Notes: generated by a model from the sequence alone, not told the origin. A stretch of DNA of 64,000 bases from Lewinellaceae bacterium (GCA_016712415.1 JADJRC010000050.1:301923-365922); one strand, 5' to 3'; counted from the stretch's first letter, positions 26,074-35,641 are shown. Program-made: numbers and translations.

Positions 26074-26814
26074 TCAAATCACCTTTGCTTCTTCGTGCAG
26101 AAGCCTGACCAGTTCGGTCATGTTATCGGGCTCGATCAGTTTGACGCCTGCTTTTGCCGGCGGCAGGGTAAACTGCACGGCCTTCGCCTGGTCATCAAAC
26201 GCTACCGGCTGTACTTCCTTGAGCGGCTTGGTACGCGCCGTCATAATACCACGCATGTTTGGAATGCGCTGTTCGGCCATTCCCTTCGCTGCGCTGACGA
26301 CAAAGGGGATATCCACTTCCAGCACCTCTACCCCACCCTCGATATCGCGTTCCAGCGTTGCCGTATTGCCGTTCAGGTCAAGTTTGGAGGCATAGGAAAC
26401 AAAAGGAAGGTCCAGGTATTCGGCGACCATGGCGCCAACTTCGGAGCCGTTATAGTCGATGGTTTCCTTTCCGAAAAAAATGATGTCGAATTGTTCGCCA
26501 CGGGCGTATTCGGCAATCTGTTTGGCCACGAAGGCGGCGCCCTGGGGGTCGGCATTGATCCGAACCGCTTCATCGGCGCCGATGGCCAGTGCTTTGCGGA
26601 TGGTGGTCTCGTTCGTTGCCGGACCTACATTGAGGGCAACAACAGTCCCGCCAAGCGCCTCGCGCAGTTCGCAGGCGCGCACGAGCGCGTACCACTCGTC
26701 GTAGGGATTCATGATAAACTGCACACCCGCAGCGTTAAACTCCGTCCCGTCGGCATTGAAGGATATCTTCGCCGTGGTGTCGGGTGTCTGACTGATACAA
26801 ACCAATAATTTCAT
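26074..26814 (-). CDS. etfB: electron transfer flavoprotein beta subunit
   Basis: 246 residues opening MKLLVCISQTPDTTAKISFN, with INPYDE-type segment FIMNPYDEWYALVRACELRE, GPATNETTIRKALAIGADEAVRI, FFGKETIDYNGSEVGAMVAEYLDLP and LDLNGNTATLERDIEGGVEVLEV, all standard for EtfB, the AMP-binding partner of EtfA. First gene of the etfB-etfA unit. A -7-like element lies 65 bases upstream. Confidence 0.97.
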   Translation of the reverse strand: MKLLVCISQTPDTTAKISFNADGTEFNAAGVQFIMNPYDEWYALVRACELREALGGTVVALNVGPATNETTIRKALAIGADEAVRINADPQGAAFVAKQIAEYARGEQFDIIFFGKETIDYNGSEVGAMVAEYLDLPFVSYASKLDLNGNTATLERDIEGGVEVLEVDIPFVVSAAKGMAEQRIPNMRGIMTARTKPLKEVQPVAFDDQAKAVQFTLPPAKAGVKLIEPDNMTELVRLLHEEAKVI

Positions 26815-26878
26815 GAACAGCTGGTTATGGCTATATAGTGGAGAATGATTTTACAAAAGCTGGTATTTTTGTGGCGCG

Positions 26879-26886
26879 CAAAGGTA
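26879..26886 (-). promoter_or_regulatory. possible -7 element for etfB-etfA
   Basis: Reads TACCTTTG on the minus strand, a full TAnnTTTG match, 65 bases before the etfB start. No clear -33 TTTG. Confidence 0.45.
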
Positions 26887-26975
26887 GGAAGTCGCGCTTT
26901 CCTGGAAAAACTTAGCGCGAACTTTCGCCAGTCAAATAACAATGACAAACGTTTATCGTTCATAATCTACTGAAA

Positions 26976-27299
26976 ATGAACAACCGGCTTCAATATTTAC
27001 TTCAATTGCTCGAATCCGCTCCAACGGATTCTTTCCTGCTTTTTGCCGTTGCAAAAGAATATGAAAAAGCCGGTGACCAATTGCAGGCGCTTTCGTTTTA
27101 TGAAACATTGCGGGATACAAACCCCGGCTACGTTGGGCTGTATTACCACCTCGGCAAACTGCAAGAGCAACAGCAGGCGCATGAGAAGGCTGTTCTGACG
27201 TATAAAACAGGTATCGAAATAGCGCGTAAAGCGTCTGACTTTCACGCAGTTGGCGAACTGAACGCAGCGCTGCTAAACATAGAAGACCCGGAAGAATGA
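26976..27299 (+). CDS. small TPR protein, 107 aa
   Basis: Three tetratricopeptide-like helix pairs without a signal peptide: SFLLFAVAKEYEKAGDQLQALSFYETL, GLYYHLGKLQEQQQAHEKAVLTYKTGI and a closing HAVGELNAALLNIED. A cytoplasmic protein-interaction module of unknown partner. The stop overlaps the ATG of the DUF4292 gene (ATGA), so it heads the three-gene operon with DUF4292 and the EnvC-like gene. Confidence 0.85.
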   Translation: MNNRLQYLLQLLESAPTDSFLLFAVAKEYEKAGDQLQALSFYETLRDTNPGYVGLYYHLGKLQEQQQAHEKAVLTYKTGIEIARKASDFHAVGELNAALLNIEDPEE

Positions 27300-28099
27300 A
27301 CAAAATTTTGATCTCTCTTAAAGGATTATTGTGCTGCTCGCTGGCATTCATACTGTTGTCGGCAAAGGAGAGCGGATGCCGGCGGCATGTGCCCCTCAAG
27401 CCCGCCAAACCCGCAACGGAAGTCAGGCCGGCCGATTACCTCGTCAAAGCGCTGAACCGCCGCGACATGTCGGATATCCGTACCCTGACGGCGCGGGCAC
27501 AGGTATTTGCCGAGGGCGAAGGACAATCCATCTCGGCCAACGCCAACATCATCTGGATTCGCGACAGCGTGTTGTGGATCAATGTACGCAAACTCGGCAT
27601 CGAGGCAGCGCGGGCGCTGGTCACCAAAGACTCCGTGTACCTGATCAACCGGCTCGACAAAACCTACTCGATAAAAGGCCTGGAATCGCTACAGCGGCAA
27701 TACAACCTGCCTGCCGGTTTCGGACTGCTGCAACAGGCGGTACTCGCTTCGGCATGGTTTTTTCCCGATATTCCGCTGCAAGCAGACATCAAAGACGACC
27801 TGCACCGCCTGAGTGGCTCCAATGGACAATCGGGTGCAGAATACCGTCTGGAAGAAGGATCGTATCTTTTGCGCAGCGAATCGTTCCTGCAACCGAAGGA
27901 CGTGCGCATGGTTACCCTCGGTTTTGCCGATTATAAAAATTTGCCCGGAGCAGGCCCCTTGCCCTATCTTCGCAGCATAGAGGCCTACAGTCCTGAAACG
28001 GGCGCCCTGCGCGTCGAACTTCAACTTTCAGATGTAAAGGTGAACGTACCTGAGCAATACCGGTTTGAAATACCTGAACACTATGAGCAAGTGCATTAA
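27296..28099 (+). CDS. DUF4292 domain protein, exported
   Basis: 267 residues. The N-terminus is hydrophobic (GLLCCSLAFILLSA), with Cys 28 in KESGC; the residue at -3 is Glu, so a normal lipobox is missing and lipidation is uncertain. The body, LTARAQVFAEGEGQSISANANIIWIRDSVLWINVRKLGIEAARALVTKDSVYLINRLDKTY, is the DUF4292 beta-sheet domain, similar in layout to the LolA/LolB lipoprotein-handling fold. It overlaps the TPR gene by four bases and the EnvC-like gene by 17, so the three are co-translated. Confidence 0.88.
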   Translation: MNKILISLKGLLCCSLAFILLSAKESGCRRHVPLKPAKPATEVRPADYLVKALNRRDMSDIRTLTARAQVFAEGEGQSISANANIIWIRDSVLWINVRKLGIEAARALVTKDSVYLINRLDKTYSIKGLESLQRQYNLPAGFGLLQQAVLASAWFFPDIPLQADIKDDLHRLSGSNGQSGAEYRLEEGSYLLRSESFLQPKDVRMVTLGFADYKNLPGAGPLPYLRSIEAYSPETGALRVELQLSDVKVNVPEQYRFEIPEHYEQVH

Positions 28100-29348
28100 G
28101 TATTCGTTTTTTGCTTTTTTTTTCCTGATTCCCCTGCTGGCGTTTTCGCAAAGCAAAAAAGAACTCGAGGCAAAGCGCAAAAAACTGATCCGCGACATCG
28201 AGGTGACGGGAAAACTCCTCAAAAAAACCACCAAAACAAAAGAATCCACTTACGACCGTTATGTCGCCCTGCAAAGCCAGATCGAACGCCGGGCCAGGCT
28301 GATCGAAACCATTGAACAGCAGATCAGCAACGCAGAGCAGGGGATCGAACGCAATTCAACCGTCATCGCTTCCCTGACGGGCGATATCAAAAAAATGCAG
28401 GACGAATACGGCCGCACCATCCGATCCGCATTTCGCCGAAAAACGCTGAGCAACCCGCTGTTGTATATTCTTTCCGCCGAAAGCCTCAACCAGGCTTTTC
28501 GCCGCTGGCTTTTCCTGCGCAAATACGACAAGTTCCGCCGCAAACAGGCCGACGCCATCGCCTTTACCAGGGATATGCTGGCCAAAAAGGTGTCGGCACT
28601 GGAAGAAACCCGCCGCGAAAAGGAAAACCTGCTCATTTCCCTGCGCAGCCAGAAGACCCTGCTTACCACAGAAATGGCCAATAAAAACGACCTCCTGAAA
28701 ACGCTTTCACAAGATGAATCCAGGCTAAAGTCAGACCTCCAGCGCAAACAATCTGCCCACGAAGCACTGAACAGGGCTATCGAAAAGGTTATCCAGGAGG
28801 AAGTGCGCAAACAGGTGGAGGAAGCCCGACGCACCCGGCCGGCCGCGCCGGCAAAGCCCAATACCTCGACAGCCGGAACCAACAACGCCACACAGCAACA
28901 GGCATCTGCACCTGAGATAGTGGAAGACAACCTTTCCATGTCCTTCCGGCAAAAACGCGGCCAACTGCCCTGGCCGGTAGAAGACGGTTTTGTTTCAAAA
29001 TCATTCGGACGTCAAAAGCATCCCACCCTCAAGAATATCGAGATCACCAACAACGGCATCGACATCCGCACAGAGGAATCTGCCGACGTGCGGTCGATCT
29101 TCGACGGCAAGGTCGCCGGTGTGCAGTTCATCCCCGGCCACGACTACACCGTGATTATTCAGCACGGCAACTACTACACCGTATATTCCAACCTCGGTGA
29201 GACCAACATTGCCAAAGGTGACCATGTAAGGGCCCGGCAATTTATCGGACGGGTCAGCAACAACGCCATTACCGGCACCTCGGAACTGCATTTCGAACTC
29301 TGGAACCAGAAGGAACGGATGAACCCGGCGATGTGGATACGGAAGTAG
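28083..29348 (+). CDS. EnvC-like murein hydrolase activator (degenerate M23)
   Basis: 421 residues from the start at 28083, giving the signal peptide MSKCIKYSFFAFFFLIPLLAFSQ. Long coiled coils (about residues 20-235) are followed by an Ala/Pro linker and a C-terminal LytM/M23 domain (about 300-421). The zinc ligands are lost: the first His position reads ITNNGIDIRT, and the H-x-H motif reads SELHFELW. That is the pattern of EnvC-type proteins, which activate amidases at the division site instead of cutting peptidoglycan. The start at 28065 is less likely. REP-like hairpins follow the stop. Confidence 0.9.
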   Translation: MSKCIKYSFFAFFFLIPLLAFSQSKKELEAKRKKLIRDIEVTGKLLKKTTKTKESTYDRYVALQSQIERRARLIETIEQQISNAEQGIERNSTVIASLTGDIKKMQDEYGRTIRSAFRRKTLSNPLLYILSAESLNQAFRRWLFLRKYDKFRRKQADAIAFTRDMLAKKVSALEETRREKENLLISLRSQKTLLTTEMANKNDLLKTLSQDESRLKSDLQRKQSAHEALNRAIEKVIQEEVRKQVEEARRTRPAAPAKPNTSTAGTNNATQQQASAPEIVEDNLSMSFRQKRGQLPWPVEDGFVSKSFGRQKHPTLKNIEITNNGIDIRTEESADVRSIFDGKVAGVQFIPGHDYTVIIQHGNYYTVYSNLGETNIAKGDHVRARQFIGRVSNNAITGTSELHFELWNQKERMNPAMWIRK

Positions 29349-29357
29349 GCGATGTAT

Positions 29358-29501
29358 CCCGGAACGGTGTTCCGGGTGTGTGATTACACGCTGCAAATAC
29401 CCGGAACACCGTTCCGGGGTACAATTACACGCTGCAAATACCCGGAACACCGTTCCGGGGTACAATTACACGCTGCAAATACCCGGAACACCGTTCCGGG
29501 G
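29358..29501. repeat. REP-like hairpin array, 41-bp period
   Basis: Four copies of an 8-bp stem, 3-base loop hairpin: CCCGGAAC-ACC-GTTCCGGG at 29400-29418, 29441-29459 and 29482-29500, exactly 41 bases apart with identical spacers (acaattacacgctgcaaata), plus a fourth at 29358-29376 whose loop is GGT, the same hairpin on the other strand. They fill the gap between the EnvC-like gene and the DUF4139 gene. A reading frame that runs through them from 29380 is not real coding. Confidence 0.9.
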
Positions 29502-29571
29502 TACATGTTTTTATGCATTTTGTGAATTCCCTGCATCCTTCCCACATCTCCTTCACAAAAAGCACAAAACC

Positions 29572-31275
29572 ATGCGTAGCATTTGCTCAATCTTCTTCTT
29601 TTTCCTCCTTTCCTTCCAACTCTTTGCCAATACCGGGGTCACGCCCGTTATTTCGGAAGTCACCGTATACCGCAGCGGCGCCAAACTCAGCAGTGTGGCG
29701 ACGGTGAAAATACCTGCCGGTAAATCAGAAGTCATTTTTGAAAACCTGTCGCCCTATTTCAACGCCAACAGCCTGCAGGTTAAAATAAAAGGCTCGGCAA
29801 CGCTGCTCTCCGCCGTGTTCAGCCTCAAAACGCCGGGCGCAGGACCGGAGCACCCGCGCGCACCCGTGTTGCGCGACTCGCTGCTGTTGCTCGGCGACGA
29901 ATTCTCCCGCATCCGCGACGAGCGGGAGGTGCTGAACGGAGAAAAAGCACTGATCGACAGCAAAATGGGCCAGATCGGCCTGACGACGACCGATCCGAAT
30001 ACCCGAACGACGCTCACCGTGGCCGAACTCCGGGAACTGACCACCTTTTACCGGCAGCAATTGCTGGACATCAAGGACCGCCTGCTCCAGATAGCCATCA
30101 AGGAGCGCACGGTCAATGAAACCTACAAAAACATGCAGGCCGACCTGCAACGCCTGCAGCCCAATACCGCTAACCAAACCGGCGAGGTGGTGATGAAAAT
30201 TGACGCCGCAAGCGCCCAGTCGGTCGAGATTACCTGCACTTACCTGGTCACTCAGGCCGGCTGGACGCCCTTGTACGACCTTCGCTCCGACGGGCTGGAT
30301 AAACCGCTGCAACTTGTCTACAAGGCTAATGTATCCAACCTGTCGGGCTTTGACTGGAAAGGCGTCGTGCTGCACCTGTCGACCGCCAGCCCCTTGTCCA
30401 ACAACGACCGCCCAATTCTGAACCCCGTTTTTGTCGATTTCCGCCCCGTGGTAGCCTATTACCAGAAACAGGACATCAATGCTCCGATGGCCAATGTTTA
30501 CCAGATGGAACAGGTGCAGATCGACGGCGGGGCCGTTAATATGCGCGGGTCGCGCGGTGCAGAAACCGAATTTATGCTCGATAGCAAACGAGCAGGCGGT
30601 GCGCTTCCTGCAGCAGACGACCTGAGCGTACTGAATGCCATGTTTGAAAATACCGGCGACTTCAATGTGACCTTCGACGTCGCCAAACCCCAGGATATCC
30701 TCGCCGACGGCAAGGAGAATATTATCCAGGTAGACGAAAAAGACATGCCGGCGACCTACGAGTACCATTCCGTACCCAAATTGGAGCCTACCGTGTTCCT
30801 GCTGGCCAAACTGGCCGATTATGGCAAATACAACCTCCTTCCCGGAAGGGCCAACCTGTTTTTCCAGGATACCTACATCGGTCAGGCATTCATCAACCCG
30901 CAGGTGGCTGCCGACACCCTTCTGCTTTCGCTCGGGCGCGACGAGCAGATCACCATCAAACGGGTACAGCCGCAGGATTTTACCGAGCGGAAGAAAATTT
31001 TCGGCTCCACGATCAAGGAGACCTATACTTACGAGATCGCCATTAAAAACAATAAATCAATACCCGTAACGGTGGACTTGCTTGACCAGATCCCGGTCTC
31101 CAAGCAAAAAGAGATCGTTGTGGAGATTGAAGAAACCGGCGGCTCCAAATACAACGCCGACTTCGGCAAACTGGAATGGCAGGTTGCCGTGCCGGCAGGT
31201 CAGACGAAAAAGGTTCGATTCACCTACTCGATCAAACGGCCCAAAGACAAGGCGGTTGGCATGGTAAGGCAGTAG
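29572..31275 (+). CDS. DUF4139/DUF4140 (MuiA family) exported protein
   Basis: 567 residues from the start at 29572, which gives the signal peptide MRSICSIFFFFLLSFQLFAN. The N-terminal DUF4140 part begins VISEVTVYRSGAKLSSVATVKIPAGKSEVIFENLSPYF, followed by a coiled coil (about 110-200) and the DUF4139 domain: ITCTYLVTQAGWTPLYDLR, VYKANVSNLSGFDWKGVVLHLSTASP and the end KKVRFTYSIKRPKD. Proteins of this family are called mucoidy inhibitor A homologues, with unknown mechanism. The stop TAG is itself part of the GGCAGTA heptamer array that follows. Confidence 0.9.
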   Translation: MRSICSIFFFFLLSFQLFANTGVTPVISEVTVYRSGAKLSSVATVKIPAGKSEVIFENLSPYFNANSLQVKIKGSATLLSAVFSLKTPGAGPEHPRAPVLRDSLLLLGDEFSRIRDEREVLNGEKALIDSKMGQIGLTTTDPNTRTTLTVAELRELTTFYRQQLLDIKDRLLQIAIKERTVNETYKNMQADLQRLQPNTANQTGEVVMKIDAASAQSVEITCTYLVTQAGWTPLYDLRSDGLDKPLQLVYKANVSNLSGFDWKGVVLHLSTASPLSNNDRPILNPVFVDFRPVVAYYQKQDINAPMANVYQMEQVQIDGGAVNMRGSRGAETEFMLDSKRAGGALPAADDLSVLNAMFENTGDFNVTFDVAKPQDILADGKENIIQVDEKDMPATYEYHSVPKLEPTVFLLAKLADYGKYNLLPGRANLFFQDTYIGQAFINPQVAADTLLLSLGRDEQITIKRVQPQDFTERKKIFGSTIKETYTYEIAIKNNKSIPVTVDLLDQIPVSKQKEIVVEIEETGGSKYNADFGKLEWQVAVPAGQTKKVRFTYSIKRPKDKAVGMVRQ

Positions 31276-31570
<295 letters not shown>

Positions 31571-31625
31571 TGCTCGTTGGAGTTGTTTTGCCCTGGTCAA
31601 AGGTATGCTGCTAACTGCTACTGCC

Positions 31626-32138
31626 TCAAATCTTCGTTTTTTCCAGTCGGTGGTGCAGCGGCACAATTAACGGCAACACAGCGGAGCCGTACCAGGGATG
31701 CAGTTCCATAACGAGGCGGCCGGCCTGAATAGCCGGGTCGGTTGCCGTCAGCGTACGTGCCTCTTCTACCGTTTTTACGTTGAAAATATAAATGCCGCGC
31801 ACCTCGCCATCGTCCATGAATGGTCCGGCCAGCACCAGTTTGCCTTCCTCAGCCATTCGGGTTATGTTCGCCAAATGCGCTTTTTGCAGGTTGGCCGCTG
31901 TGAGGGAATCCTGGCTGCGGTTAGGGCCGGCTTTCAGAAAAGCCATGACGTATTGCGCCATCCCGTATTCGTCGGCCTGGAGTTTTGTTGCCAGGGTCGA
32001 GTCGTAAGCAACATTCGGTTCAGTGATTTGGGCAAACAGGTCGGGACCGGAGGCTTCCGTCTGAGGGGCCTTGTTTTCGGTTTGGATACAGCCTGCAAAG
32101 CATATGCAGACGAACAGTAAATAAGGTATTGAATTCAT
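31626..32138 (-). CDS. YCII-related domain lipoprotein, 170 aa
   Basis: The start at 32138 gives MNSIPYLLFVCICFAGC, a lipoprotein signal with the acylated Cys at residue 17. The mature C-terminal part, QYVMAFLKAGPNRSQDS, KAHLANITRMAEEGKLVLAGPFMDDGEVRGIYIFNVKTVEEA and ATDPAIQAGRLVMELHPWYG, is a YCII (YciI-like) dimeric alpha/beta barrel domain: the H in KAHLANI and the D in TDPAI are the usual conserved pair. Function unknown. The frame opens ten codons earlier, but that would spoil the signal. Confidence 0.88.
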   Translation of the reverse strand: MNSIPYLLFVCICFAGCIQTENKAPQTEASGPDLFAQITEPNVAYDSTLATKLQADEYGMAQYVMAFLKAGPNRSQDSLTAANLQKAHLANITRMAEEGKLVLAGPFMDDGEVRGIYIFNVKTVEEARTLTATDPAIQAGRLVMELHPWYGSAVLPLIVPLHHRLEKTKI

Positions 32139-32178
32139 AGCAATAAGTTGGATAAATGATCTATTCAACGGCGGATAC

Positions 32179-32186
32179 TACCTTTG
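32179..32186 (+). promoter_or_regulatory. possible -7 element for the DUF72 gene
   Basis: TACCTTTG matches TAnnTTTG, 28 bases before the ATG at 32215. The nearest TTG upstream is 28 bases away, longer than normal. Confidence 0.35.
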
Positions 32187-32214
32187 AGCCGGTACCCAAA
32201 AGTATCTCTTTCAA

Positions 32215-33122
32215 ATGGACTTTGGCAAACTCCCCTCGGTGGAAAGTGTTGATTTTGCGTTGCCGGCCGATCCGCCGCAGAATGAAACCCTGTTGGCAGT
32301 GCTGCCAACAGCTACGACGCCGATGCTTTATATTGGCGCTACGGGGTACAATATGAAAGCCTGGGCAGGCAAATGGTATCCTACAGGGACAAAAGACAGG
32401 GATTTTCTTGCCCAGTACGGCAAGCAATTCAATACCATTGAACACAATACCACCCACTACCGGATTCCCGATGAGGCTACCGTAGCGCGGTGGCGGGAGG
32501 AGACGCCCGTCGATTTTCGTTTTTGCCCCAAAATACCCCAAACCATCAGCCATGCGCGCGACCTGGGCTTTCGGGCGGGCAGATTGAGTTGTTTTGCAAT
32601 ATGATCGCAGGCCTCGAAGAAAAACTCGGGTGCTGTTTCCTGCAACTGCCGCCCTACTTCAGCGTGCGGGACATCAACCTGCTGGCGCGTTTCCTGGAAC
32701 AGTTCCCGGCATCCATACCGCTTGCCGTTGAAGTCCGGCACGAGTCGTTTTTCCAACCTGCCGTTCAGGCGGAGGATTATTTTCAATTGCTTCAACAACA
32801 CCATATCGCAACAGTCATAACCGATGTAGCCGGCCGGCGCGACGTTTGCCACATGCGCCTGACCGGCGCCAGGGTGCTGATCCGCTTTGTCGGGAACGCC
32901 CTGCACCCGACAGATTACACCAGGATTGAAGACTGGAGTCGGCGCGCAAAAGACTGGACAGCCAGGGGGCTCCGGGAATTGTACTTTTTTACCCACGAAC
33001 CCGACAACCTGCTGGCGCCGGAACTGGCAGCATATACAGCAGAGGCGTTTAAGACCCAAATGCCGGGGGCGCAATTGCGCGGCCCGAAACCGGCAGGCGG
33101 ACAGCAGGGCACCTTGTTTTGA
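32215..33122 (+). CDS. DUF72 (YecE-like) protein, frame break near 32575
   Basis: The first frame gives LYIGATGYNMKAWAGKWYPTGTKDRDFLAQYGKQFNTIEHNTTHYRIPDEATVARWREETPVDFRFCPKIP, the barrel start of the DUF72/YecE family (G-x-x-x-W-G-x-x-Y-P, then N-T-x-E-x-N-x-T-x-Y). After DLGFRAG the chain moves to the next frame (QIELFCNMIAGLEEKLGCCFLQLPPYF, AVEVRHESFF, LRELYFFTHEPDN), typical of the rest of the barrel. The shift falls in gggctttcgggcggg at about 32566-32580; one added base restores about 302 residues. Function unknown. Confidence 0.86.
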
Positions 33123-33266
33123 ACAATACCGCTGTTAAGTTTCTTGCAAGTATGGTATTGTTTTACGGGCCGGTTGCTTTAATTCGTCTGAAAACCGCAC
33201 ATTTGTGCCGGATCAGCAACCTGTGAACACCCTTCATTATTCCTTTTTGCATTATCTGTATTCAGC

Positions 33267-35360
33267 ATGAACACCCTGCCGCTCATTCACCGCGATATTT
33301 CCTGGCTATCCTTCAACTACCGCGTACTGCAGGAGGCCAAAGACCCGGCCGTACCGCTGTTGGAGCGCCTGAAATTCCTGGCGATCTACTCTTCCAACCT
33401 GGATGAGTTTTTCCGCATTCGGGTGGCCGGTATTCGCAAGTTGAAAAAGGTGGGCAAAAAAACCAAGGCCCAACTGGATTTTGATCCGAGCACTTTGCTC
33501 AAGGAGATACACAAGATCGTCAACCACCAGCAGGAAGAATTTGCGGCCACGTTCGAGCAGCAGATTGTACCAGAGTTGCGCAAGCACCACATATTCCTGC
33601 TCAGAAGGCTCGATTTGAACGAACGCCAGAAGGAGTTTGTAGAGAATTACTTCCACAACAACCTGTTGCCGTTCGTCATGCCGGTTTTACTGGTAAAACG
33701 CCGCATCCGGCCCTTCCTGGCAAACGCCAACCTCTATCTCGCCGTACACCTCCGGCAAAGAAAAAAACCGCTCAGCGACAGCGAATACGCCCTGGTCAAG
33801 ATACCCTCCGACCAGCTGCCCCGTTTCATTAAGTTGCCTTCCACCGGCGACCGCCAGGATGTCATCATGCTTGACGACATCGTGCGGAACTCGATTTCCT
33901 GGCTGTTCCCCGGATATGAGATACAGGATACCTATTCGATCAAACTGACCCGCGACGCCGAACTCTACATCGACGACGAATATTCCGGCGATCTGGTGCA
34001 GAAGATCAAATCCAGTCTGCAAAAGCGGCAGGTCGGGCCCGCCAGCCGCTTCGTCTACGACCGGGAAATGCCCGGCCACCTGCTCGATTACCTGCAGGAT
34101 ACCTTCGACCTGGGCAAAAACGACATCTTGCCGGAAGGCCGTTACCACAACAACTTCGACTTCTTTAAATTTCCGGATTTTGGCATGTCGCACCTGAAAT
34201 ACAAGCCTCTCCCCCCGCTGCCGCACATGCATTTGCAACATGCGGAAGATCCTTTCGAGATCATCCGGGGAAAGGACCAGATGCTGCATTTCCCGTATCA
34301 CTCCTATCAGTCGGTCGTCAATTTTTTTGAAAAGGCGGCGGAAGACCCCAACGTGACCCACATCAAGGTTATCCAGTACCGCGTGGCCCGCCACAGCAAG
34401 ATACTCGAAGCCCTGATGCACGCGGTGCAACGGGGAAAACAGGTGTCTGCATTTGTCGAGATCAAGGCCCGTTTCGACGAAGCGGCCAATCTCGAATGGG
34501 GCGAGCGCCTCGAACGCGCCGGGGTCCGGGTCCACTATTCCTTTCCGGGGGTTAAGGTGCACTCCAAACTCGCCCTGGTACGCCGTATCGAGAACGGAAA
34601 ACCCCAACTGTATACCTACCTCGGCACCGGCAACTTCCATGAAGAAACCGCAAAGATCTACACCGATCTCGGTCTGTTCACCGCCGATCCGCGCCTCACG
34701 GTGGAAGTGAGCAATGTATTCTCGTTTTTGGAAAACATCAAACCGCCAAAAGAAGAGTTCGAACACCTGCTGGTGGGCAAATTCAACCTCCGCCCGGCAT
34801 TATACCGGCTGATCGATCATGAAATAGAGGCTGCCAAACGCAAAAAGCCTTCCGGTATGACACTGAAAATCAACAGCCTGGAAGACAAGGCCATTATCGC
34901 CAAATTGTACGAAGCATCCAGGGCCGGCGTGAAGATCAAACTGATCGTCAGGGGTATTTGCTGCCTGGTTCCCGGACTAAAAGGTGTGAGCGAAAACATT
35001 GAAGTCATCAGTATCGTCGATCGCTTCCTCGAACATGCCCGGATATTTGTGTTCCACAATGGCGGCAAGGAAAGAATCTTCCTGAGCAGTGCCGACTGGA
35101 TGGAGCGCAACCTGAGCTATCGCATCGAGACTACCTTCCCGGTGTATGATCCCGATCTTAAACAGGAGATCAAAGACTTGCTCGACCTGCAACTGAACGA
35201 CAATGTCAAAGCAAGGATCATCGACCGCTACGACCAGAATGAATACCGGCGTGTCAGCACGGATATACCGGTTCGGACTCAACTGGAGACCTACTTCTAC
35301 TACAAACGCATGGTCGATGCCGCCCAGGAAGCCAGTCAGATTGCCGGAACACCCGGTTAA
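33267..35360 (+). CDS. ppk1: polyphosphate kinase 1
   Basis: 697 residues, full length. Makes and uses polyphosphate by transferring ATP terminal phosphate to chains. The N-terminal part begins HRDISWLSFNYRVLQEAKDPAVPLLERLKFLAIYSSNLDEFFRIRVAG, the PPK head; the catalytic C-terminal phospholipase-D-like domains have the phospho-acceptor His region GVKVHSKLALV and the second His in VFHNGGKERIFLSSADWMERNL. The intact length and motifs suggest an active enzyme. The CHAD protein at 7.3 kb could bind the product. The gene is followed after 148 bases by two tRNA genes. Confidence 0.97.
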   Translation: MNTLPLIHRDISWLSFNYRVLQEAKDPAVPLLERLKFLAIYSSNLDEFFRIRVAGIRKLKKVGKKTKAQLDFDPSTLLKEIHKIVNHQQEEFAATFEQQIVPELRKHHIFLLRRLDLNERQKEFVENYFHNNLLPFVMPVLLVKRRIRPFLANANLYLAVHLRQRKKPLSDSEYALVKIPSDQLPRFIKLPSTGDRQDVIMLDDIVRNSISWLFPGYEIQDTYSIKLTRDAELYIDDEYSGDLVQKIKSSLQKRQVGPASRFVYDREMPGHLLDYLQDTFDLGKNDILPEGRYHNNFDFFKFPDFGMSHLKYKPLPPLPHMHLQHAEDPFEIIRGKDQMLHFPYHSYQSVVNFFEKAAEDPNVTHIKVIQYRVARHSKILEALMHAVQRGKQVSAFVEIKARFDEAANLEWGERLERAGVRVHYSFPGVKVHSKLALVRRIENGKPQLYTYLGTGNFHEETAKIYTDLGLFTADPRLTVEVSNVFSFLENIKPPKEEFEHLLVGKFNLRPALYRLIDHEIEAAKRKKPSGMTLKINSLEDKAIIAKLYEASRAGVKIKLIVRGICCLVPGLKGVSENIEVISIVDRFLEHARIFVFHNGGKERIFLSSADWMERNLSYRIETTFPVYDPDLKQEIKDLLDLQLNDNVKARIIDRYDQNEYRRVSTDIPVRTQLETYFYYKRMVDAAQEASQIAGTPG

Positions 35361-35432
35361 TCCGGCCTGTACGAGCCAAAAGCGGCTTGTTTTCTAAAAA
35401 TATGGCCAGGTGCAAATTTTTTTTGAAAAATA

Positions 35433-35465
35433 TTTGTCTGCCTGAAAAGGACGGTCTTATCTTTG
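35433..35465 (+). promoter_or_regulatory. promoter for tRNA-Gly
   Basis: TTTG at 35433-35436 and TATCTTTG at 35458-35465, spaced by 21 bases, match the Bacteroidota -33/-7 consensus (TTTG, TAnnTTTG). The tRNA begins 44 bases after the -7 box. Confidence 0.6.
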
Positions 35466-35508
35466 CACCCGCTAAACGCAGGAACAACGGTTCCGGCAAG
35501 CACAATAT

Positions 35509-35581
35509 GCGGAAGTAGCTCAGTTGGTAGAGCGCAACCTTGCCAAGGTTGAGGTCGCGAGTTCGAGTCTCGTTTTCCGCT
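35509..35581 (+). tRNA. tRNA-Gly (GCC)
   Basis: All four arms fold: acceptor GCGGAAG with TTTCCGC (one G-T pair), D-arm GCTC/GAGC, anticodon arm CAACC/GGTTG around loop TTGCCAA with GCC at 35542-35544, T-arm GCGAG-TTCGAGT-CTCGT. The CCA end is not encoded. A strong terminator follows ten bases later. Confidence 0.97.
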
Positions 35582-35590
35582 CAAAAGAAA

Positions 35591-35614
35591 CCCCGCGTTC
35601 CCGCGGGGTTTTTT
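35591..35614 (+). terminator. terminator after tRNA-Gly
   Basis: A 7-bp perfect stem, CCCCGCG-TTCC-CGCGGGG (35591-35608), followed by six T: a classical intrinsic terminator. Confidence 0.92.
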
Positions 35615-35625
35615 ATTTTTACCGC

Positions 35626-35633
35626 TAACTTTG
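35626..35633 (+). promoter_or_regulatory. possible -7 element for tRNA-Leu
   Basis: TAACTTTG fits TAnnTTTG, ending 8 bases before the tRNA; a very short leader. No clear -33 box, partly because the previous terminator occupies the space. Confidence 0.4.
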
Positions 35634-35641
35634 TAGCCACT

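Noticed and set aside
29358..29501. CRISPR array
   Set aside because: The spacers between the hairpins are identical and short, and no cas gene is nearby.
29380..29571. Long N-terminal extension of the DUF4139 protein
   Set aside because: It translates the 41-base hairpin repeats; the signal peptide at 29572 marks the true start.
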